NCBI RefSeq assembly: GCF_003402475.1
Contig: NZ_BFAB01000005.1
Span: 251,633-315,632, forward strand
From: Mycobacterium sp. MFM001
Lineage (GTDB): Bacteria > Actinomycetota > Actinomycetes > Mycobacteriales > Mycobacteriaceae
Direction: 5' to 3'
Length of the DNA: 64,000 nucleotides
Of this stretch, positions 57,281 to 64,000 are shown one piece after another (positions within the stretch are counted from its first letter, which is position 1; each line of letters begins with the position of its first letter). The position numbers and the translations under genes are program-made. The notes under the pieces were generated by a model, which worked only from the letters and a program-made list of their open reading frames with translations, ran no database searches and was not told the origin of the DNA.

Positions 57281-59665
57281 ATGATCACCGAGGACGCCTT
57301 CCCCGTCGAACCCTGGCAAGTACGCGAAACCCGCCTCGATCTGAACCTGCTGGCGCAATCGGAGTCGCTGTTCGCATTGTCCAACGGCCACATCGGGCTG
57401 CGCGGCAACCTCGACGAGGGCGAACCGTACGGCCTGCCGGGCACCTATTTGAACTCGTTCTACGAAGTGCGGCCGCTGCCCTACGCCGAGGCCGGCTACG
57501 GCTATCCGGAGGCAGGCCAGACCGTTGTCGACGTCACCAACGGCAAACTGATCCGGCTGATGGTCGATGACGAGCCGTTCGACGTGCGTTACGGCGAGCT
57601 GATCGACCACGAACGATGCCTCGACCTGCGCGCCGGCACGCTCACCCGCCGCGCGCACTGGCGCTCGCCGGCGGACAAGCAAGTGAAGGTCACGACGACC
57701 CGGCTGGTGTCGCTGGCCCAGCGCAGCGTCGCGGCCATCGAGTACGTCGTGGAGGCGGTCGATGAATTCGTCCGCGCCACAGTGCAATCCGAGCTCGTCG
57801 CCAACGAGGATCAGCCGCAGACATCGGGTGACCCGCGGGTGGCGGCCATCCTGGAGCACCCGCTGGAAGCTGTCGAGCACGAGCACACCGAAAACCGCTC
57901 GCTGCTGATGCACCGGACCAAAGCCAGTGAACTGATGATGGCCGCGGTGATGGACCACGAGGTCGAGGTGCCCGGACGGGTGGAGGTCTCCACCGAGGCC
58001 CGCGCCGACGTGGCCCGTACCACCGTGATCTGCGGGCTGCGGCCGGGCCAAAAGCTGCGCATCGTCAAGTATCTGGCCTACGGGTGGTCGAGCCTGCGCT
58101 CGCGGCCCGCGCTGCGCGATCAGGCCGCGGCCGCGTTGGCCGGCGCCCGCTACAGCGGGTGGCAGGGTCTGCTGGACGCCCAGCGCAAGTACCTCGACGA
58201 GTTCTGGGACAGCGCCGACGTCGAAGTCGACGGCGATCCGGCCATCCAGCAGGCGGTGCGCTTCGGGCTGTTCCATGTGCTGCAGGCCAGCGCGCGGTCC
58301 GAGCGTCGCGCGATCCCCGGCAAGGGTCTCACCGGCAGCGGTTACGACGGCCACACCTTTTGGGACACTGAGGGATTCGTACTGCCCGTGCTCACCTATA
58401 CCGCGCCGTATGCGGCGGCCGACGCGCTGCGCTGGCGGGCGTCGACGATGGATTTGGCCAAAGAGCGGGCGGCCGAGCTGGGCCTCGAGGGGGCGACCTT
58501 TCCCTGGCGCACGATCCGCGGTCAAGAGTGCTCGGGATACTGGCCGGCCGGGACGGCAGCCTTTCACGTCAACGCCGACATCGCGATGGCGTTCGAACGG
58601 TATCGCATTGTCACCGGCGATGATTCGCTAGAGGAGGAGTGCGGCCTGACGGTGCTCGTCGAGACCGCGCGGCTGTGGCTGTCGCTGGGACACCATGACC
58701 GGCACGGTGTTTGGCACCTCGACGGTGTGACCGGACCCGATGAGTACACCGCGGTGGTTCGCGACAACGTGTTCACGAATTTGATGGCCGCGCACAATCT
58801 TCGAGTCGCCGCCGATGCGTGTGCACGCCACCCCGGGGCTGCGCACGACATGGGCGTCAGCACCGAGGAGATGGCCGCCTGGCGCGCCGCGGCCGATACC
58901 GCGCACATACCGTACGACGAGGAACTGGGTGTGCACGAGCAGTGCGAGGGCTTTACCACGTTGGCGGAGTGGGACTTTGAGACACACACCACCTATCCAT
59001 TGCTGTTGCACGCTCCGTATGTGCGGCTGTATCCGGCACAGGTGATCAAGCAGGCCGATGTGGTGTTGGCCATGCAGTGGCAAAGCCACGCGTTCACCCG
59101 CGAGCAGAAGGCCCGCAATGTCGACTATTACGAGCGGCGCATGGTGCGCGATTCGTCGCTGTCGGCGTGCACGCAGGCGGTGATGTGCGCCGACGTCGGG
59201 CACCTGGAGCTGGCCCACGACTACGCCTATGAGGCCGCGCTGATCGATCTGCGTGACCTGCATTCGAACACTCGCGACGGTCTGCACATGGCGTCGCTGG
59301 CCGGCGCGTGGACGGCGCTGGTGGCCGGGTTCGGCGGCCTGCGCGACGACGAGGGCGTGCTGTCACTGGACCCGCACCTGCCCGACGGCATGTCCGGTTT
59401 GCGGTTCCGATTGCGGTGGAGGGGATCTCGGCTCACCGTGAGCATCACCCACTCCGATGTCACCTATACCCTGCGTGACGGGCCCGACGGGAAGTTGACC
59501 ATCCGGCATGCCGGTGAGGAGCTCGAGCTCAGCACCGAGTCGCCGACGACGATCGAGTTGCATCCCTGCGAGCCGCTGTTGCCGCCGCCGTCGCAGCCGC
59601 CGGGCCGCGAGCCCACCCACCGGCACACGCTGGGCCGGGTGCGCGCCGCCATCCCGCAGAGCTGA
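57281..59665 (+). CDS. GH65 alpha-glucoside phosphorylase (maltose/trehalose/kojibiose type)
   Basis: A 794-residue glycoside hydrolase family 65 enzyme: N-terminal beta-sandwich, linker, (alpha/alpha)6 barrel and C-terminal sheet. The general acid is E488 in GVTGPDEYT; WDTEGFVLPVLTY and the IKQADVVL segment are family signatures, the latter near the phosphate site. Releases beta-glucose-1-P, substrate of the mutase encoded 10 bp upstream. Which disaccharide it uses cannot be read from sequence; trehalose is the obvious candidate in a mycobacterium. Corresponds to Rv3401c-like gene Rv3401. Confidence 0.9.
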   Translation: MITEDAFPVEPWQVRETRLDLNLLAQSESLFALSNGHIGLRGNLDEGEPYGLPGTYLNSFYEVRPLPYAEAGYGYPEAGQTVVDVTNGKLIRLMVDDEPFDVRYGELIDHERCLDLRAGTLTRRAHWRSPADKQVKVTTTRLVSLAQRSVAAIEYVVEAVDEFVRATVQSELVANEDQPQTSGDPRVAAILEHPLEAVEHEHTENRSLLMHRTKASELMMAAVMDHEVEVPGRVEVSTEARADVARTTVICGLRPGQKLRIVKYLAYGWSSLRSRPALRDQAAAALAGARYSGWQGLLDAQRKYLDEFWDSADVEVDGDPAIQQAVRFGLFHVLQASARSERRAIPGKGLTGSGYDGHTFWDTEGFVLPVLTYTAPYAAADALRWRASTMDLAKERAAELGLEGATFPWRTIRGQECSGYWPAGTAAFHVNADIAMAFERYRIVTGDDSLEEECGLTVLVETARLWLSLGHHDRHGVWHLDGVTGPDEYTAVVRDNVFTNLMAAHNLRVAADACARHPGAAHDMGVSTEEMAAWRAAADTAHIPYDEELGVHEQCEGFTTLAEWDFETHTTYPLLLHAPYVRLYPAQVIKQADVVLAMQWQSHAFTREQKARNVDYYERRMVRDSSLSACTQAVMCADVGHLELAHDYAYEAALIDLRDLHSNTRDGLHMASLAGAWTALVAGFGGLRDDEGVLSLDPHLPDGMSGLRFRLRWRGSRLTVSITHSDVTYTLRDGPDGKLTIRHAGEELELSTESPTTIELHPCEPLLPPPSQPPGREPTHRHTLGRVRAAIPQS

Positions 59666-59672
59666 CCCGCGG

Positions 59673-60236
59673 TCAGTGCGGCTCGACGAGCCGCGCGACC
59701 TCCGCGCCGACGGCATCCTTGAGCTGAGAGTCGGGCATGTCGTCGAGGCCAGCCGCCGAACGCAGGAACGGTTCGAACAGACGCCAACCCAGTTGCAGCG
59801 CAACGGCATTCGCTACCGCCAGGCGAGCGCTGCGGTCATCGTCGTGTCGCGGCCCCACCTGCTCGAGCAGCAGCGATACGCCGGGGAAGCGGGTTTGCAG
59901 CTGGCCCGCCGGGTAGCCGTCGAGCAGGGTCCGCGCCATCACCCGCAGATGCCGGTCCAGGGCCCGGTCGATCTCCTCGGCCGACGCCCCGTTCGCCACT
60001 AACTCGGTCAGGCTGGCTCCAAGGTGGTCGAGGACGGCGCCGACCAGGCGCTCCTTGGTCCCGAAATGGCGAAACACCAAGCCGTGGTTGACCTTCGACC
60101 GAGCGGCGATGTCGCGGATCGACGTCGCGGCGGGACCGCGTTCGGCGAACAGATCCGACGCAGCGGTCAGGATGGCGGCCACCACCTGTTCCCGCCCGGC
60201 CGGCGACTGCTTGGCCCTTGACCTGGCTGTAGTCAT
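59673..60236 (-). CDS. TetR-family repressor
   Basis: A 187-residue regulator. Helix-turn-helix at about 36-60 (TSIRDIAARSKVNHGLVFRHF). The C-terminal half would bind the inducer. It is divergent from the alkylsulfatase dioxygenase gene, with two matching palindromes in the 67-bp gap, one covering its own start codon, so it probably represses both. Corresponds to Rv3405c, mutations in which raise Rv3406 expression and give carboxyquinoxaline resistance in M. tuberculosis. Confidence 0.92.
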   Translation of the reverse strand: MTTARSRAKQSPAGREQVVAAILTAASDLFAERGPAATSIRDIAARSKVNHGLVFRHFGTKERLVGAVLDHLGASLTELVANGASAEEIDRALDRHLRVMARTLLDGYPAGQLQTRFPGVSLLLEQVGPRHDDDRSARLAVANAVALQLGWRLFEPFLRSAAGLDDMPDSQLKDAVGAEVARLVEPH

Positions 60237-60246
60237 GCGACTACAG
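60227..60246. promoter_or_regulatory. TetR operator O1
   Basis: CTGTAGTC-ATGC-GACTACAG, perfect 8-bp arms with a 4-bp spacer. It overlaps the TetR start codon (60234-60236), pointing to autoregulation. Confidence 0.85.
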
Positions 60247-60260
60247 TAGCGTACACCCTG

Positions 60261-60280
60261 GTGTAGTCAGATGACTACAC
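60261..60280. promoter_or_regulatory. TetR operator O2
   Basis: GTGTAGTC-AGAT-GACTACAC, the same 8-bp palindrome with the same spacer as O1 and the outermost pair changed together. Centre-to-centre distance to O1 is 34 bp. It lies 24 bp before the dioxygenase ATG, where it would block the divergent promoter. Confidence 0.87.
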
Positions 60281-60303
60281 ATCAAATCGAGAGGACACCT
60301 CCA

Positions 60304-61185
60304 ATGACGCTGACCGTGACCAAGCTGGGCAGCCGCATCGGGGCGCGGGTCGACGGGGTGCGCCTCGCTGGCGACCTCGACGGCGCCACGGCCGATGCGA
60401 TTCACCAAGCGCTGCTGCGCCACAAGGTGATCTTCTTCCGCGGCCAGCACCACCTCGACGACGACGAACAGCTCGCCTTCGCGCGGCTACTGGGTACTCC
60501 GATCGGCCACCCGGCGATCAAGGCGGACAACGCGCCGGTGATCACGCCGATCGACTCGGAATACGGCAAGGCCAACCGCTGGCATACCGACGTGACATTT
60601 GTGGCGAACTACCCGGCGGCATCGATCCTGCGCGCGGTCACCCTGCCGAGCTACGGCGGCTCGACGCTGTGGGCGTCGACCGCGGCCGCCTACACAGCGC
60701 TTCCCGAACCGCTCAAGCACCTCGCCGAGAACCTGTGGGCGCTGCACAGTAACCGCTACGACTACGTCGCCGCGCCAACCGCCCTGACCGACCAGCAGCG
60801 TGCACTGCGAGAGGCTTTCGAGCAGACCGACTTTCGCACCGAGCATCCCGTGGTGCGGGTACACCCGGAGACCGGTGAGCGCACCCTTGTCGCGGGCGAT
60901 TTCGTGCGCGGCTTCGTCGGTGTGGACAGCCACGAATCGCATGTGCTGCTGGAGTTGCTGCAACGGCGAATCACCATGCCGGAGAACACCATCCGCTGGA
61001 ATTGGGAACCGGGCGACGTCGCGATCTGGGACAACCGGGCCACCCAGCACCGCGCCGTCGACGACTACGACGACCAGCACCGGCTCATGCACCGCGTCAC
61101 GCTGATGGGCGATGTACCCGTCGACGTGCACGGGCAACGCAGCCGGGTGGTCAGCGGGGCACCGCTGGAGGCCGTCGCAAGCTAG
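60304..61185 (+). CDS. TauD-family alkylsulfatase dioxygenase (Rv3406-like)
   Basis: Fe(II)/2-oxoglutarate dioxygenase of 293 residues that in M. tuberculosis cleaves alkyl sulfates, letting the cell use them as a sulfur source. H94-x-D96 in WHTDVTF and a distal histidine in NRATQHRAV bind iron; the arginine in RLMHRVTL binds 2-oxoglutarate. The ATG at 60304 has GAGGACACC upstream; the frame from 60271 would begin inside operator O2. Its TAG shares a CTAG with choD. Confidence 0.93.
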   Translation: MTLTVTKLGSRIGARVDGVRLAGDLDGATADAIHQALLRHKVIFFRGQHHLDDDEQLAFARLLGTPIGHPAIKADNAPVITPIDSEYGKANRWHTDVTFVANYPAASILRAVTLPSYGGSTLWASTAAAYTALPEPLKHLAENLWALHSNRYDYVAAPTALTDQQRALREAFEQTDFRTEHPVVRVHPETGERTLVAGDFVRGFVGVDSHESHVLLELLQRRITMPENTIRWNWEPGDVAIWDNRATQHRAVDDYDDQHRLMHRVTLMGDVPVDVHGQRSRVVSGAPLEAVAS

Positions 61186-62918
61186 CCGGCCGACCGGGTC
61201 GGCTCGCTGGGCTGCCACCGCAGCGCGCCGGGCGCGTCCGCGGGCACCACGGGGTTGCGCGGCGCGATCGGGTCCAGGCGGCGATACGGCTCGCCCTGGC
61301 GCGGACGCAGGTCGTCCTCGCCCTTGTTCGGCCACAGCGATGCGGCGCGCTCGGCCTGCGCGGTGATCGACAGCGACGGGTTGACGCCCAGGTTCGCCGA
61401 GATCGCGGCGCCGTCGTGCACCGAGAGCGTCGGGTAGTTGTAGACCCGCTGGTACGGGTCGATGACGCCGTGTTCGGGGCTGTCTCCGATCACCGCGCCG
61501 CCAAGGAAGTGCGCCGTGAGCGGGATGTTGAACAGTTCGCCCCAGGTGCCACCGGCCACGCCGTCGATCTTCTTGGCGAGGCGGCGGGTGACCTCGTTGC
61601 CGACCGGGATCCAGGTCGGGTTGGGCTCGCCGTGGCCCTGCTTGCTGGCGTAGCGGCGGATGCCGAGCCGGTTGCGCTTGGTGAACGTGGTGATCGAGTT
61701 GTCCAGGTGCTGCATGACCAAGGCGATCACCGTGCGCTCGCTCCACCGCCGTGGGTTGAGCAGCCGCAGCGTGCCGCGTGGGTCTTCGCGAGCGTTTTCT
61801 ATCAACTGTTTCCAGCGCGGCACGTCGGTGCCTTCGGGGCCGGGTCCGTCGGTCATCAACGTCTGCAACAAGCCCATTGCGTTGGAGCCCTTGCCGTAGC
61901 GGACCGGTTCGATGTGGGTGTCCGACGTCGGGTGGATCGACGACGTGATCGCCACCCCGTGCGTCAGGTCGAGGTCGGGGCTGACCTCCAGGCGCCCGGC
62001 GCCCACGATCGACTCGGAGTTGGTGCGGGTCAACTCGCCCAGCCGGTCGGACAGCCTGGGCAGCTTGCCCTTGTCGCGCATCTTGAACAGCAGCTTCTGG
62101 GTGTTGTAGGTGCCGGCGGCCAGCACCAGGTACCGGGCGGTGAAAGTGCGCCTCGTGCGGCGCACCCAGCGCCCGGTGGGCACGGTGCGCACTTCCCACA
62201 GCCCGTCGGGTCGCTGCTCGAACGCGGTCACCGTCGTCATCGGAATGACTTGTGCCCCAGCCTTTTCCGCGAGACCGAGGTAGTTCTTCACCAGGGTGTT
62301 CTTGGCGCCGTAGCGGCATCCGGTCATACAGGACCCGCATTCCAGGCAGCCGGTGCGGTCCGGGCCGACGCCGCCGAAGTACGGGTCGGGCACCGTCTTG
62401 CCGGGCGTCTTGGTGCCGTCGGGCCCGAAGAACACCCCGACCGGGGTCGGCACGAACGTGTCGCCCACGCCCATCTCGTCGGCGACCTCTTTGACCACGC
62501 GGTCGGCGTCGGTGAACGTCGGGTTCTTGACGACGCCGAGCATCCGCTGCGCCTGCTCGTAGTGCGGCATCAGCTCGGCACGCCAGTCGGTGATGCCACT
62601 CCACTGCTTGTCGTTGAAGAACGGATCCGGCGGGACGTAGAGCGTGTTGGCGTAGTTCAGCGATCCGCCGCCGACCCCGGCCCCGGCCAGGATCATGCAG
62701 TTCTGCAGGAGGTGGATGCGCTGGATGCCGTAGCAGCCGAGCTTCGGCGCCCACAGGAACTCGCGCAGGTGCCAGGAATTCTTGGCGAACTCGTCGTCGG
62801 CGAAGCGGCGCCCCGCTTCCAGTACGCCTACGCGGTAGCCCTTCTCGGTCAGCCGCAGCGCCGTGACGCTGCCCCCGAAGCCCGAGCCGATGATCAGGAC
62901 GTCGTAATCCGGTTCCAC
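61182..62918 (-). CDS. choD: GMC oxidoreductase, cholesterol oxidase
   Basis: FAD oxidase of 578 residues, annotated as cholesterol oxidase. [15 protein letters not shown] (9-23) is the FAD-binding turn, [14 protein letters not shown] the GMC family signature, and [18 protein letters not shown] an unusual cysteine-rich stretch in this subgroup. Genetic work in M. tuberculosis gives the main cholesterol-oxidising role to another enzyme, so the true substrate is open. GTG start. No signal peptide. Corresponds to Rv3409c; 16 bp after guaB3. Confidence 0.91.
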   Translation of the reverse strand: MEPDYDVLIIGSGFGGSVTALRLTEKGYRVGVLEAGRRFADDEFAKNSWHLREFLWAPKLGCYGIQRIHLLQNCMILAGAGVGGGSLNYANTLYVPPDPFFNDKQWSGITDWRAELMPHYEQAQRMLGVVKNPTFTDADRVVKEVADEMGVGDTFVPTPVGVFFGPDGTKTPGKTVPDPYFGGVGPDRTGCLECGSCMTGCRYGAKNTLVKNYLGLAEKAGAQVIPMTTVTAFEQRPDGLWEVRTVPTGRWVRRTRRTFTARYLVLAAGTYNTQKLLFKMRDKGKLPRLSDRLGELTRTNSESIVGAGRLEVSPDLDLTHGVAITSSIHPTSDTHIEPVRYGKGSNAMGLLQTLMTDGPGPEGTDVPRWKQLIENAREDPRGTLRLLNPRRWSERTVIALVMQHLDNSITTFTKRNRLGIRRYASKQGHGEPNPTWIPVGNEVTRRLAKKIDGVAGGTWGELFNIPLTAHFLGGAVIGDSPEHGVIDPYQRVYNYPTLSVHDGAAISANLGVNPSLSITAQAERAASLWPNKGEDDLRPRQGEPYRRLDPIAPRNPVVPADAPGALRWQPSEPTRSAG

Positions 62919-62934
62919 GCGGCCAGCCTAGCCC

Positions 62935-64000
62935 TCAGCTGCCGACGGTCAGGCCGACCTTCTGGAATTCCTTGAGGTCGCAGTAGCCGGCCTTGGCCAT
63001 CGAGCGGCGCAGGCCGCCGACCAGGTTCAGCGAACCGAACGGGTCGTCGGACGGGCCGGTGAGCACCTGCCGCAGCGGCGGGCGCTCGCCGATCGCGACC
63101 TGAAGCAGCGCGCCGCGCGGCAGCGACGGGTGCGCGGCGGCCGCCGGCCAGAACCAGCCGTCGCCGAGCGCCTCGGCCGCCTCGGCCAGGGGCGTGCCCA
63201 GCACCACCGCGTCGGCGCCGCAGGCGATGGCCTTGGCCAGCTCACCGGACGTGTGGATGTCGCCGTCGGCCAGCACATGCACGTACCGGCCGCCGGTCTC
63301 GTCGAGGTATTCGCGACGGGCGGCGGCCGCGTCGGCGATGGCGGTGGCCATCGGCACGCTGATGCCGAGCACCTCGTCGCTGGTGGTCACGCCGCGCGTC
63401 GAGCCGTAGCCGACGATCACGCCGGCGGCACCGGTGCGCATCAGGTGCAGCGCGGTGCGGTGGTCGAGCACGCCGCCCGCCACCACCGGCACGTCGAGCT
63501 CGGAGATGAACGTCTTCAGGTTGAGCGGCTCGCCGTCGCTGGCGACGCGTTCGGCGGAGACGATGGTGCCCTGGATGACCAGCAGGTCCACCCCGGCGGC
63601 CACCAGCGACGGGGTCAGCGCCTGGGCGTTTTGCGGGCTGACCCGCACCGCGGTGGTCACCCCGGCCTCGCGGATGCGGGCGATCGCGGCGCCCAGCAGC
63701 TCGGGGTCCAGCGGCGCGGCGTGCAGCTGCTGGAGCAGCCGGATGGCCGCCGACGGCTCGGGCTCCTTCTCTGCCGCCTCGATGACCTGGGCGATCTTGG
63801 CCTGCACGTCGGCGTGCCGGCCGATCAGCCCTTCGCCGTTGAGTATGCCCAGCCCGCCGAGCCGGCCGAGTTCGATCGCGAACTCCGGCGACACCAGCGC
63901 ATCGGTGGGGTGGGCGATGACCGGGATTTCGAAGCGGTAGGCATCCAGCTGCCAGGCCGTCGAGACATCTTGGGAGGAGCGGGTACGCCGCGACGGCACG
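62935..64000 (-). CDS. guaB3: GuaB3, IMP dehydrogenase-family protein, 5' end outside the window
   Basis: A TIM-barrel protein of the GuaB3 (GMP reductase/IMPDH-related) family; 354 residues lie in the window, about 20 are missing at the N-terminus compared with Rv3410c. AGGVLDHRTAL and AAGVIVGYGSTRG correspond to the nucleotide phosphate loops, and ADGDIHTSGELAKAIACGADAV to the second. The catalytic cysteine loop of IMPDH is replaced by GYGSTRG, so true IMPDH activity is doubtful. Ends SMAKAGYCDLKEFQKVGL. Confidence 0.93.
   Translation of the reverse strand, partial: VPSRRTRSSQDVSTAWQLDAYRFEIPVIAHPTDALVSPEFAIELGRLGGLGILNGEGLIGRHADVQAKIAQVIEAAEKEPEPSAAIRLLQQLHAAPLDPELLGAAIARIREAGVTTAVRVSPQNAQALTPSLVAAGVDLLVIQGTIVSAERVASDGEPLNLKTFISELDVPVVAGGVLDHRTALHLMRTGAAGVIVGYGSTRGVTTSDEVLGISVPMATAIADAAAARREYLDETGGRYVHVLADGDIHTSGELAKAIACGADAVVLGTPLAEAAEALGDGWFWPAAAAHPSLPRGALLQVAIGERPPLRQVLTGPSDDPFGSLNLVGGLRRSMAKAGYCDLKEFQKVGLTVGS

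Noticed and set aside
60271-60303. Upstream start for the alkylsulfatase dioxygenase at 60271
   Set aside because: That ATG lies inside operator O2 and gives an N-terminus not found in the family; the ATG at 60304 has a good ribosome-binding site.

Overview
The window is GC-rich, densely packed chromosomal DNA from a mycobacterium, most likely a non-tuberculous species. This rests on the gene content (choD, htdY, acrA1, the ImuA'/ImuB/DnaE2 mutasome, lpqD, DUF732, a roadblock conservon) and on gene order. As I remember the M. tuberculosis map, the order follows the block from add (Rv3313c) to guaB3 (Rv3410c), without the PE/PPE genes, toxin-antitoxin pairs, cmaA1 and insertion sequences found there. 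I cannot name the species. I see no tRNA, rRNA, CRISPR array, phage or insertion sequence.

Layout. 1-2.2 kb: pyrimidine and purine salvage operon cdd-deoA-add (minus). 2.4-5.9 kb: succinate dehydrogenase sdhCDAB. 6-17 kb: an AhpD-like protein, an AraC regulator with a lipase, the ECF sigma factor SigJ, an aminotransferase with an SMP-30-like protein, dacB1, sugI-nagA, a DoxX/NTF2-like pair and a guanidinium exporter under a guanidine-III riboswitch. 17-24 kb: YihY, trpS, a hydrolase and two unrelated isocitrate dehydrogenases side by side (icd1, icd2). 24-27.5 kb: SAM-IV riboswitch, metC, metX and a methyltransferase. 27.5-39 kb: a flavoprotein oxidase, small secreted and membrane proteins, folD, an Old Yellow Enzyme homologue, a two-FHA ABC exporter like Rv1747, and a four-gene conservon (histidine kinase-like, roadblock, DUF742, small GTPase). 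39-44.6 kb: trmL, a nitroreductase, dnaE2 with its SOS box, a universal stress protein. 44.6-52.5 kb: otsB, a lipoprotein with a degenerate beta-lactamase fold active site, htdY, lpqD, acrA1, a 2OG-Fe oxygenase, iunH. 52.5-64 kb: imuB-imuA' with its SOS box, guaA, a beta-phosphoglucomutase/GH65 phosphorylase pair, a TetR-regulated dioxygenase, choD and guaB3 (partial).

Control elements tie several genes together. Two promoters of the form TGTCACA-N16-CGTC, upstream of the AhpD-like and DoxX genes, match the known ECF41 recognition motif, and SigJ encoded between them is an ECF41-type sigma factor. LexA boxes overlap the -10 elements of dnaE2 and imuA'. Twin palindromes lie between the TetR gene and its divergent dioxygenase gene. 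Two riboswitches (guanidine-III, SAM-IV) sit in front of gdx and metC. Gene packing is extreme: many ATGA/GTGA overlaps, and three convergent pairs whose two TAG stops share one CTAG.

The most unexpected non-coding signal is a family of four intergenic imperfect hairpins of about 61 bp built on one consensus arm (around 27.5, 30.7, 39.55 and 43.68 kb).
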